NCBI GenBank assembly: GCA_016872875.1
Contig: VGYW01000296.1
Span: 1 to 10,447 of the forward strand
Direction of reading: 5' to 3'
DNA from: Planctomycetota bacterium
GTDB taxonomy: Bacteria; Planctomycetota; PUPC01; DSUN01
DNA: 10,447 bases
Within the stretch, counting starts at the first letter, position 1. Each line of letters opens with the position of its first letter. Shown here piece by piece: positions 1 to 6,333 of the stretch. Made by a program: the position numbers and the translations under genes. Under the pieces are notes generated by a model. That model was not told the DNA's origin. It did no database searches and saw only the letters and a list, made by a program, of their open reading frames with translations.

Positions 1-31
1 GAGAGAGGCGGCTCGGCGAAGGGCAGACCCA

Positions 32-1288
32 TCACACGATGGCGAGGGGAACCTGGTGGATGGCGTTGTTGCCGGCCTTGGGGAAGGGACGCGGCATGGG
101 CTGGGCGCAGCCGTTGGAGTCCATCGTGCGGCAGCGCAGGTGGTAGCGCCCCGCGGGAAGGCCAGGGGCCAGCGCCGCCCAGTGGGCGATGGTGTAGCGG
201 AGCGGCCAGGTCCGCGGCTTGCCCGTGGCGGGGTCCAACTGGAGCGGGATGGGCGGCAGCTTGCCGTCGGGCAGGCCCCCGCCCCAGTCGCTTGGCGGCG
301 GGAGAATCTCCGCGTCCCGCCACTCGCTCTGCGTGGAGAATGGGTCGTCGGGCCGCGGGGGAGTCGCCTCCGGTTCGGCGGAGTACTGCACCTTGCTCAG
401 GCCCGACATGCCCACTTGTGCCAGCCCCACGAGGGGCAGCGGCTCGCCTGCCTTCGCCTCCTTTGGCGGATTGAGGAAGCGGGCGGCCGTCTTCATCGGG
501 CTTTCCACGTCGTTGTTCCACAGAGCGTAGGTGTCGTTGGCCTGGAAGCTGTTGGTGAGGACGACGCGCGTGAGCCATTTGACCGACTTGTTGGCGTAGT
601 TCTCGGGGACGACGACCCGCACCGGCCCGCCGTTCCTGGGCGAGAGCCATTGGCCGTTGAGCTTGTAGCACAGGATGACCGGCAGCTCGCCCGGCGGGTC
701 CTCCAGCACGCGGCCGATGGGGAGCGAGACGATGAAGCGCTGCTTCGGGTCGCCGTTGTCGTAGCCCCAGTAGGCCACGCGGCGCACGTTGCCCGTGGGC
801 CTGGCGAGCCAGAGGACGTCGCGGAGGGGCACGCCCTCCCAGAGGCCCATGCCCAGGGGGTCGGGCATGTTCGTGCACGTGAGCACCTTGAGGAAGCGCA
901 CGGCCTGCTTCTCGGCGAGGGCCATCAGCCCCTTCCACGTGAGGGCCGTGCCGCGCTCCTTCGACAGCGGGTTCGCCACCTGGCTGTTGCTCTCGGGGTC
1001 GGCCACGACCTCGAGCTGCCAGGTCTCGGGGTCGAGGCCGACCTCGCGACGCTTCTCGGTCGGGAGCTGGGGGAGCGGCGGCTTCTCGCGGTTGAACTCG
1101 CGGAAAGCTTCTGGGCGGGTCAGATAGGCCAGCTTCGCCTTTGCCTCTTCGAGCCGCGCGGCCGCCTCGGCGGCCTGAGCCACCGTGGGCGCGGCGCCAG
1201 CACCAAGTGCCCCCGCGACACCGAGCTTCAACAGCTCCCGCCGGCTCACCTCGCCCTGGTCGCTTCCCGCGTCCTGCATCTCATCCAT
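32..1288 (-). CDS. Tat-exported molybdopterin-dependent oxidoreductase, sulfite oxidase-like
   Basis: A 418-residue protein of the sulfite oxidase/SorA/YedY superfamily, which binds Mo-molybdopterin and carries out two-electron redox reactions outside the cytoplasm. The N-terminus has a twin-arginine signal (SRRELLKLG, Arg16-Arg17) followed by an Ala/Gly-rich segment ending near AQA (residues 37-39). The Mo-binding domain spans about 85-245. Cys138 (LTCTN) is the likely Mo ligand, followed by WEGVPLRDVL and by GGPVRVVVPENY and SVKWL (220-239), both typical of the family. The dimerisation domain follows (about 280-418), with the RCRTMDSNGCAQP and GNN motifs near the end. No haem domain is present, so a separate electron acceptor is needed. 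The ATG at 1288 is preceded by GAGGTG (1296-1301) at 7-nt spacing. It lies 58 bp after the cohesin gene on the same strand and is probably its operon partner. The substrate cannot be read from sequence; sulfite is only one option. Confidence 0.88.
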   Translation of the reverse strand: MDEMQDAGSDQGEVSRRELLKLGVAGALGAGAAPTVAQAAEAAARLEEAKAKLAYLTRPEAFREFNREKPPLPQLPTEKRREVGLDPETWQLEVVADPESNSQVANPLSKERGTALTWKGLMALAEKQAVRFLKVLTCTNMPDPLGMGLWEGVPLRDVLWLARPTGNVRRVAYWGYDNGDPKQRFIVSLPIGRVLEDPPGELPVILCYKLNGQWLSPRNGGPVRVVVPENYANKSVKWLTRVVLTNSFQANDTYALWNNDVESPMKTAARFLNPPKEAKAGEPLPLVGLAQVGMSGLSKVQYSAEPEATPPRPDDPFSTQSEWRDAEILPPPSDWGGGLPDGKLPPIPLQLDPATGKPRTWPLRYTIAHWAALAPGLPAGRYHLRCRTMDSNGCAQPMPRPFPKAGNNAIHQVPLAIV

Positions 1289-1318
1289 ACCCTTTCACCT
1301 CGCCCTTTGGTTGCGGTC

Positions 1319-1337
1319 GAAGGCCGCGCGGCCCTTC
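1319..1337. repeat. Short GC-rich hairpin between cohesin gene and molybdoenzyme gene
   Basis: The 58-bp spacer contains GAAGGCCGCGCGGCCCTTC, an almost perfect inverted repeat (one-base bulge) with the 12-bp palindrome GGCCGCGCGGCC at its core. No T-run follows on either strand, so it is not a standard intrinsic terminator. It may partly attenuate transcription or protect the mRNA end between two operon genes. It could also be chance in such GC-rich DNA. Confidence 0.35.
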
Positions 1338-1346
1338 AGGGAACGA

Positions 1347-2069
1347 TCACGCGGGGGACAAGGGCCCGCCGCACTTCGCGCAGAAGCGCGCGCCGGGCTC
1401 CACACGCGCACCACATTGGGTGCAGAAGGCCTGCCGAGGCTGCTGCGCCCCTGCGGGGTAACTGGGCGTGGCTTCCGGGAAAGGGGGTGGGGCCACGCTT
1501 GGCCGCTTCCTCCTGGCGAAGGCCACGATTGCGACCAGGACGATTGCCACGATGGCTGCGATTGCCCCAAGCAGCACCGGGGACAGCCCCGCGGCAGCCA
1601 CGGTGAACTTCCCGGGCTCCACGCTGACCCGCATGTCCAGGTTGGTCGAGTGCTCCCAGGCGCGGGCGTTCTCGGCCTGCACCTGGCACTCCTTGCCGGC
1701 GGCGCCGCAGGCCACGAAGCGCGCCATGAGCAAAACACCGTCCCCATTGACGGGTTCGCCGCTGACCAGGGCGACCCGCATCCGGCCGGGCTGCGGGACG
1801 TTGGACTCGACCATGGCTCCTGAGAGCAACGCCCCCTCCTCGACCTTCCTGGCCTCGAGGACGGCCGGGTCATAGACGAGCTCCATCTGGAGGGCGCCGA
1901 GTCCCTGGGCGCCGCGGACGCTCACGGGCACCTTTACCTCCGCCCCTGGCGCGCCCCGGGCGGACGCCACGGCCACCGTGACCGAGGCGGCCCGGGCCCC
2001 AGGAGCAACCACGCACGCCGCCAGCAGGACCACCAGGGCGCTTCGCATGACGATAGAAGGCGTCTTCAC
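1347..2069 (-). CDS. Membrane-anchored cohesin-domain protein with cytoplasmic zinc ribbon
   Basis: A 240-residue protein if read from the GTG at 2069. Order: signal peptide (about 1-28, hydrophobic ALVVLLAACVV, ending GARA); a cohesin-type beta-sandwich (about 29-157, with GAEVKVPVSV, LVYDPAVLEARKVEEG, PGRMRVALVSG and GDGVLLMARF); a transmembrane helix (about 165-185); a positive stop RRKR; a Pro-rich linker; and a C-terminal zinc ribbon with Cys216, Cys219, Cys230 and Cys233 (FCTQCG...FCAKCGG). The cohesin should therefore face outward and the ribbon the cytoplasm. Start choice: the frame opens at a GTG (2087) overlapping the upstream stop as GTGA, but the GTG at 2069 has GGAGA (2077-2081) at 7-nt spacing; an ATG at 2048 lacks a ribosome site. 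Overlap with the preceding dockerin gene implies translational coupling. Cohesins bind dockerins, so the upstream product is the obvious candidate partner. That pairing is inference. Confidence 0.85.
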   Translation of the reverse strand: MKTPSIVMRSALVVLLAACVVAPGARAASVTVAVASARGAPGAEVKVPVSVRGAQGLGALQMELVYDPAVLEARKVEEGALLSGAMVESNVPQPGRMRVALVSGEPVNGDGVLLMARFVACGAAGKECQVQAENARAWEHSTNLDMRVSVEPGKFTVAAAGLSPVLLGAIAAIVAIVLVAIVAFARRKRPSVAPPPFPEATPSYPAGAQQPRQAFCTQCGARVEPGARFCAKCGGPLSPA

Positions 2070-2083
2070 GTTGGGTTCTCCAG

Positions 2084-3817
2084 TCACTTCCCGACCACGC
2101 GCTGAAGGATCAGCCGGGCGTCGTTTGAGGTCACTTGCCCGTCCTTGTCGAGATCGACCGCGAGGCGAACAGGGATGGCCTTGACCGACATCCTGAGCGC
2201 GGCCAGGGCGTCGCCGGCGCTCAACGCACCGTCGCCGTCGGCATCGCCGGGCACCTCGCCGTCGGCACCGACTATCTGAATCTCGCCGTCGAGAGTGGCA
2301 ATGGCCACCTTGGCGCCGGCAGCACTGTTGATCGTGGTCACTGCTGGCCGCAGAGCAGTATTGTCGCCGGGCTGGCCGTTAGCCTTGAAGGGGATCTGGG
2401 CCAGGGTCCCGGTGCCGCTGATGCCTGCCGTGCCCGCGAAGCCCACGCGCACCACGCCGGGCTCCTTGGCATTGCCCTCGAAGAGGGACTTCTCGATCAG
2501 GCTGCCCTTCACTACGGGCCCGGCCGGCCCGGCCACCTGCGGGTCGTAGCTGATGCTGACGTTCATGTTGGCCACGTCCTGCCCCCGGAGTAGCCAGACG
2601 GGCACGGTGACGGATTCGCCGGCCCTGACGCGGCGCTTGCCGATCTGGAGGGTCATCTTGTCCACCTGGGCGGGCTCGCCCGTGCCGAACGGGGTCGGCG
2701 GCGGAGCAGGCGTGACCGGGCCGCCGATGCGGACGGAGGAGATGATCTTGGCGAAGGTTCCCTGCTGCTTCGGCCAGTCGGCCTCTGGTGCGGCGACGAA
2801 GATGCCGACCGCCTCGCCGCCGGCGGCGGGCGGCTGGACCACGACGAGCTCGCCCTTCGTCGGCGTCGCGCCCGGCACGCGCCCGGTATGGCTTGTGGCC
2901 GGGTGGCCGTCCACCGTCGTGGCTTCCTTGGTCTGGACGCTTATCCCCTTGAGCGCGTCTTCGACCGCCTTGCCCCTGAGGATGGCGACGGACGCCTCCG
3001 GCTTCTGAGGGGTCCCCTTGTACCAGCCGCCTTGGCCGGCTGGGGCGCCGGGAAGAGGCTTCCACTCGGAGGGGACGCTCACGGCCACGTTGCCGACGCT
3101 CCCGCTCACCCATCCCGTCGCCACGGGAGGCGCCGGCGTCGGTTCCGCCGGCGGAGCACCATGGGATATACTCGCCGGCGGCGGCGGGGTCTGCCCTGCG
3201 GGATACCACCGGTAGACATACCTGAACTCCACATATCGCGTAGCGATAGTGAAGAAGACCTGGTCAAACAGTTTGCCGTCCTGTTCCCACGGTCGGGGAA
3301 CGAGGGCCTCTCCTTTGAGCTCATCGGCCAGTTTTCCCCCTCCTGGCACCGGGCCGTGATAGACCTCTAAGTACCTGCGTTCTGGGTTGCTGGGGTCCTG
3401 GAGGTACGGGAAGCCCGTGTAAGATGCTCTCTCCCAGTGGGGATGGGCGAACTGCGCGTGTATCTTTGACGAAGGGCCATAGGTTATTCCTGCTTTCTCA
3501 CCGGCCTTCAGTGCCAAGGTAATCTTGACCTTCTCACCCGGTGTCAGTCTCCCCGGCGGAGCTTCCCAGTCATACTGGGTGACGTAGAATTCGTTCGGAT
3601 TCAACTTGGACCCGCACCGGGTCGTCATCCCCCCGCGCGATGGGTGCCACGCAAATGTGGTGAAAATTGTGGGTGACTTCTCGTAGTTGTCCTTTTTCCA
3701 GAAATCAACGATGTCGAGCTTCTCGAGGACCCAGACGCCCGGCGGCCCCTCCGCTGCCCGGGCCTGGGCCACGATCGCGGCCAGGAAAACCACAAGTGAC
3801 AAGAGCACTGTCCTCAT
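2084..3817 (-). CDS. Exported multidomain protein with cohesin and C-terminal type I dockerin
   Basis: 577 residues from the ATG at 3817, preceded by AGGAG at 7-nt spacing. An in-frame extension to 3883 would displace a clear signal peptide (MRTVLLSLVVFLAAIVAQARA) and overlap a transposase remnant, so it is rejected. Order: unrecognised beta-rich domain (about 25-205); Pro-rich linker (207-231); alpha/beta domain (about 235-366, AVSVPSEWKPL...FAKIISSVRIG) loosely like PsbP/DUF1795 folds; a second Pro linker; cohesin (about 386-515, GESVTVPVWL, SISYDPQVAG, GTGTLAQIPFKA); dockerin (522-576). The dockerin has two complete EF-hand-like calcium loops: Asp525/527/529/Ser533/Asp536 and Asp555/557/559/Thr563/Asp566. 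No catalytic domain is recognised, so it is likely a structural or adaptor component of a surface complex. Its stop overlaps the next cohesin gene. The first third is clearly less GC-rich than the rest. Confidence 0.87.
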   Translation of the reverse strand: MRTVLLSLVVFLAAIVAQARAAEGPPGVWVLEKLDIVDFWKKDNYEKSPTIFTTFAWHPSRGGMTTRCGSKLNPNEFYVTQYDWEAPPGRLTPGEKVKITLALKAGEKAGITYGPSSKIHAQFAHPHWERASYTGFPYLQDPSNPERRYLEVYHGPVPGGGKLADELKGEALVPRPWEQDGKLFDQVFFTIATRYVEFRYVYRWYPAGQTPPPPASISHGAPPAEPTPAPPVATGWVSGSVGNVAVSVPSEWKPLPGAPAGQGGWYKGTPQKPEASVAILRGKAVEDALKGISVQTKEATTVDGHPATSHTGRVPGATPTKGELVVVQPPAAGGEAVGIFVAAPEADWPKQQGTFAKIISSVRIGGPVTPAPPPTPFGTGEPAQVDKMTLQIGKRRVRAGESVTVPVWLLRGQDVANMNVSISYDPQVAGPAGPVVKGSLIEKSLFEGNAKEPGVVRVGFAGTAGISGTGTLAQIPFKANGQPGDNTALRPAVTTINSAAGAKVAIATLDGEIQIVGADGEVPGDADGDGALSAGDALAALRMSVKAIPVRLAVDLDKDGQVTSNDARLILQRVVGK

Positions 3818-3839
3818 GTCAGTTCTCCTGCTAATAGGG

Positions 3840-3971
3840 TCATACCCTGCCGAGGAGTTCCAACCACTTCTCCCGGTCCGCATCGTCGGCGACAGCCTCG
3901 CGGCGTTCCAGCCCGCGGCTCGTCACATGGCACAACCCGCCGGGGATGTCAATGCGAAGGGGTCGCGCCAT
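3840..3971 (-). pseudogene. Truncated REP-associated tyrosine transposase (RAYT) N-terminus
   Basis: A 43-codon minus-strand frame opens MARPLRIDIPGG, continues with HVTSRG and RREAVADDADREKWLELLGRV, then stops at TGA. This closely matches the N-terminus of Y1_Tnp/COG1943 transposases (from memory, typically MARPLRIEYPGG.YHVTSRG...DD.DRE.FLELLGRV). Intact family members are about 150-330 residues. The HUH motif and catalytic tyrosine lie downstream of the preserved part and are absent, so it cannot transpose. The sequence after the stop does not resume the family in any frame I read. The stop is 22 bp from the start codon of the cohesin/dockerin gene. No internal stop has accumulated, so it is either recent or kept as a short leader frame. 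A weak AGGG precedes the ATG at 1-nt spacing. Confidence 0.85.
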
Positions 3972-3977
3972 GCCCTA

Positions 3978-4007
3978 AGCTTAGCGCGAGCAGCATCCCG
4001 CTGTCAA
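3978..4007 (-). promoter_or_regulatory. Sigma70-like promoter ahead of RAYT remnant and cohesin/dockerin operon
   Basis: On the minus strand a perfect -35 TTGACA (4007-4002) is followed after 18 bp by TAAGCT (3983-3978), a weak -10. The predicted start is near 3971, essentially at the ATG of the RAYT remnant, leaving about 154 nt of leader before the cohesin/dockerin start. The -10 overlaps the palindrome CTAAGCTTAG. It may be the transposase's own promoter now serving the operon (inference). Confidence 0.5.
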
Positions 4008-4057
4008 GCCAATAAATGGACCTTCACTGCCTGACCCCACGGCTCCGGGGAAGGGGG

Positions 4058-5167
4058 CTATTCGTCGGCGCCGGGGAGGTTGGCGAGGAAGTCCTCGTTG
4101 GTCTTGGCCTTGCGCATGGCGGAGACGAGGTGGGCGATGACCTCGGCGGGCTGGCGGTCAGCGAGGACGCGGCGCAGGCGCCGGACCATCTTCATCTCGA
4201 AGGGCTCGTAGAGCTCCTCCTCGCGGCGGGTGCCGCTGGCGTTGATGTTGATGGCGGGGAAGATGCGCAGCTCGGAGAGCTTGCGGTCGAGGACGATCTC
4301 GGAGTTGCCCGTGCCCTTGAACTCCTCGAAGATCAGGTTGTCCATGCGGGAGCCGGTGTCAACGAGCGCGGTGGCGAGGACGGTGACGGAGCCTCCGCCC
4401 TCGATGTTGCGGGCGAGTCCGAAGAAGCGGCGGGGGATTTGCATGGCGGAGGCGTCGAGGCCGCCGGTCATGGTGCGGCCCGAGCCGCCGCCCTCCACGT
4501 TGAAGGCCCTGGCCATGCGGGTGATGGAGTCGCAGAGGACCATCACGTCGTGGCCGCACTCGAGCTCGCAGCGGACGTGGTTGAGGGCGAGGTTGACGAG
4601 TTGGACGTGGTCGGCGTAGGCCTGGTCCATGTTGGAGGCCCAGACCTCGGCCTTGGTGGTGCGGCGGAAGGTTGTGACCTCTTCGGGGCGTTCGTCAATG
4701 AGGAGGGCGATGACGCGAGCGTCGGGCTCCTCGTCGAGCACCGCGTTGGCGAGGTCCTCCAGGATGGTGGTCTTTCCGGCCTTTGGTGGGCTTACGATGA
4801 GGCCGCGGGTGCCCTTGCCGATGGGGCAGAAGAGGTCCATGATGCGCATGGTCATCTTGGGCGAGCGGCCGATGTGGTAGCGCTGGTTGGGCGCGATGCT
4901 CACCAGGCGGTCGAAGGGGGTGCGGCGTGCGAACTGGTCGGGATTGAGGCCGCAGACGGTGCGGATGTCGTGCAGGACGTAGGTGTAGTGGCGGTCGGCC
5001 TGGGCGACGCCCTCGATGCGCGCGCCCTCGACGAGCGCGAACTCGCGCACCATGCCCCGCGGCACCGAGGCTACGACCCCGTGGGAGCGGAACATCTCCT
5101 GCGGGTCCACCAACTGCCCGTTGCCGTCCCTGCGGACCGTCAAGATGCCTCGGACAAGCTCGGGCAT
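4058..5167 (-). CDS. rho: Transcription termination factor Rho, short divergent form
   Basis: A 369-residue hexameric RNA helicase/ATPase of the Rho family, which binds RNA and releases RNA polymerase. The core is intact: Walker A PPKAGKTT (127-134), LIDERPEEVT (156-165), Walker B VMVLCDSITRMARAFN (208-223), Q-loop region GSGRTMTGGLDAS (228-240), R-loop DTGSRMD (270-276), arginine-finger region EEFKGTGNSE (281-290) and the SGTRREE C-terminal core. It is about 50 residues shorter than E. coli Rho (419): the N-terminal helix bundle is missing. The cold-shock-like RNA-binding domain (about 4-60) is degenerate, with DGNGQLV at 14-20 where E. coli has DGFGFLR. The ATG at 5167 has AGGAG upstream at 10-nt spacing. 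It is transcribed divergently from the PfkB gene with a leader of about 134 nt. It could be the only Rho or a paralogue beside a canonical one. Confidence 0.93.
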   Translation of the reverse strand: MPELVRGILTVRRDGNGQLVDPQEMFRSHGVVASVPRGMVREFALVEGARIEGVAQADRHYTYVLHDIRTVCGLNPDQFARRTPFDRLVSIAPNQRYHIGRSPKMTMRIMDLFCPIGKGTRGLIVSPPKAGKTTILEDLANAVLDEEPDARVIALLIDERPEEVTTFRRTTKAEVWASNMDQAYADHVQLVNLALNHVRCELECGHDVMVLCDSITRMARAFNVEGGGSGRTMTGGLDASAMQIPRRFFGLARNIEGGGSVTVLATALVDTGSRMDNLIFEEFKGTGNSEIVLDRKLSELRIFPAININASGTRREEELYEPFEMKMVRRLRRVLADRQPAEVIAHLVSAMRKAKTNEDFLANLPGADE

Positions 5168-5192
5168 AGAACGCGAACTCCTGAGGCTGACT

Positions 5193-5297
5193 TCAAACCA
5201 GCTTCGCGTTGGGCTTGAGGCGCGAGATGGGTGGTCCGAAATCAGGAAGCAGCACTAAACCGCGCCGGATATACACGGGACCGAAGCGGCAGACCAT
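5193..5297 (-). CDS. Possible 34-residue upstream leader ORF in the rho mRNA
   Basis: Between the predicted rho start site (about 5301) and the rho ATG there is a 34-codon frame, MVCRFGPVYIRRG to LKPNAKLV, ending TGA 25 bp before rho. Its ATG lies only about 4 nt from the predicted mRNA start, so translation would be nearly leaderless; no ribosome site is possible. About 70% of its third positions are G or C, which fits the local background and does not prove coding. Enterobacterial rho also has a leader peptide (RhoL, 33 residues), but no sequence similarity is claimed. It may be chance. Confidence 0.25.
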   Translation of the reverse strand: MVCRFGPVYIRRGLVLLPDFGPPISRLKPNAKLV

Positions 5298-5307
5298 TAT
5301 CAATCGT

Positions 5308-5336
5308 AGAATACACAAGCGCCGCGGCCATGTCAA
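5308..5336 (-). promoter_or_regulatory. Sigma70-type promoter of rho
   Basis: Minus strand: perfect -35 TTGACA (5336-5331), 17-bp spacer, -10 TATTCT (5313-5308; 4 of 6 consensus bases). The predicted start near 5301 gives a leader of about 134 nt. Such a leader is long enough for autoregulation by Rho itself, known for rho in E. coli; here this is inference. Confidence 0.7.
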
Positions 5337-5349
5337 GTGCCAACTTGAC
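5332..5349. promoter_or_regulatory. Palindrome holding both divergent -35 boxes (possible operator)
   Basis: GTCAAGT-gcca-ACTTGAC is a perfect 7-bp inverted repeat with a 4-bp spacer. Its left arm covers most of the rho -35 box (minus strand) and its right arm the PfkB-gene -35 box (plus strand). The symmetry follows partly from two back-to-back TTGAC boxes, but extends one or two bases beyond them. A dimeric regulator or competing RNA polymerases at this site would couple the two genes. Confidence 0.45.
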
Positions 5350-5373
5350 TCCGCGGGGGGCGCGGGGCATACT
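5345..5373 (+). promoter_or_regulatory. Sigma70-type promoter of the PfkB kinase gene
   Basis: Plus strand: -35 TTGACT (5345-5350; 5 of 6), 17-bp very GC-rich spacer, -10 CATACT (5368-5373; 4 of 6). The predicted start near 5380 gives a leader of about 26 nt with AGAGG just before the ATG at 5406. It sits back to back with the rho promoter, the two -35 boxes being 8 bp apart. Confidence 0.65.
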
Positions 5374-5405
5374 AAGGTGAGAGGGGGAGTCTGGGAAGAG
5401 GACGC

Positions 5406-6311
5406 ATGGGCTGCGAGCTGATCAGTGTCGGGCTGTCGGTGATGGACTACCTGTTCCTGTGCGACGGTCTGCCGCGCGGGCGGTTCGGGGGCGCGAGCGG
5501 CCATCTGGTGCAGGGCGGCGGCCTCGCGGCCACCGCGGCCGTGGCGATGGCCCGCCTGGGCGGACGAGTGGAGATGTGGAGCCGCCTGGGCGACGACCTC
5601 CAGGGGCGCTTCATCCTCGAACAGTTCGCCGCCGAGGGGGTGGACACGAGCCAGGTGCGGGTGTGCCCAGGGGGGCGAAGCCCCGCCTGCGCGGTGACGG
5701 TGGACCGCAGCAATGGGGAGCGCTATTTCACCTACTTCCCCGGCGCGGGCCTGGACGCTTCGGCGGACGGGCTTGACCTCGGCCGCATCGCCGGGGCGAG
5801 GGCTGTGCTGGTGGACTGCTCGTGGCCCGAGGCGCAGATAGCCGCCGCGCGCCGCGCCCACGAGCTCGGCGTGCCCGTGTGCGCCGACGTCGGCGGCGTG
5901 GGCGAACGCATCCCCGAGCTCCTCCGCCACGTGGACTACCCCGTCTACTCGCAGGAGTGCGCGCGCCGCTACGGGCGGACCGGCTCGATTGAGGGCGACC
6001 TCCGCCGCGTGGCCGAGCTCGGCGGCAGGGCGCCTATGGTCACCCTCGGCGGCCAGGGCTGCATCTGGCTGGAGGACGGCGAAGTGCGCCGCCTCCCTGC
6101 CTTCGAGGTGGAGGTTGTGGACACGACGGGCTGCGGCGACGTGTTCCACGGGGCGTTCACCTTCGGCCTGGCGCGGGGCTGGGACGTGGCTCGGAACGCC
6201 CGGTTCGCGTCGGCCGTGGCGGCCCTCAAGTGCCGCGCGCTGGGCGGCCGCACCGGGATACCGACCTATCCCGAGGTCGTGGCGTTCCTCGAGCGCGAGC
6301 ATGGCCCCTAG
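5406..6311 (+). CDS. PfkB-family carbohydrate kinase
   Basis: A 301-residue cytoplasmic ribokinase-fold enzyme that transfers phosphate from ATP to a sugar hydroxyl. Diagnostic motifs: the N-terminal family signature GGGLAATAAVAMARLG (37-52), followed by RLGDDLQGRFILEQFAAEGVD, and the C-terminal signature DTTGCGDVFHGAF (239-251), where Asp245 is the catalytic base and the preceding Gly/Cys form the anion hole. MVTLGGQGC (211-219) matches the nucleotide-binding strand region. Length is normal for the family. The HGA after the catalytic Asp and the GGG(P/L)AATAAVA motif resemble members annotated as sulfofructose or ribokinase-like kinases, but the substrate cannot be assigned. The ATG at 5406 follows AGAGG at 5-nt spacing, and TAG is at 6309. 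It appears monocistronic: a microsatellite hairpin and a new promoter separate it from the next gene. Confidence 0.9.
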   Translation: MGCELISVGLSVMDYLFLCDGLPRGRFGGASGHLVQGGGLAATAAVAMARLGGRVEMWSRLGDDLQGRFILEQFAAEGVDTSQVRVCPGGRSPACAVTVDRSNGERYFTYFPGAGLDASADGLDLGRIAGARAVLVDCSWPEAQIAAARRAHELGVPVCADVGGVGERIPELLRHVDYPVYSQECARRYGRTGSIEGDLRRVAELGGRAPMVTLGGQGCIWLEDGEVRRLPAFEVEVVDTTGCGDVFHGAFTFGLARGWDVARNARFASAVAALKCRALGGRTGIPTYPEVVAFLEREHGP

Positions 6312-6333
6312 TCCTGGCGCCCGCCTGCCTTCT

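Noticed and set aside
1..31. Bases before the molybdoenzyme stop codon
   Set aside because: Too short to hold a recognisable feature.
56..1606. Plus-strand open frame of 516 codons
   Set aside because: It lies across the molybdoenzyme gene, the spacer and part of the cohesin gene on the opposite strand; composition is Arg/Ala/His-rich with no domain.
3818..3883. N-terminal extension of the dockerin protein by 22 residues
   Set aside because: The extension overlaps the RAYT remnant in another frame, and the ATG at 3817 has an ideal AGGAG site followed by a clean signal peptide.
4020..4057. Possible intrinsic terminator after rho (CCCC...GGGG near 4034-4050)
   Set aside because: The stem is about 4 bp with no T-run on the minus strand; no convincing terminator was found here.
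4016..5218. Plus-strand open frame of 400 codons
   Set aside because: Antisense shadow of rho, whose motifs are unambiguous.
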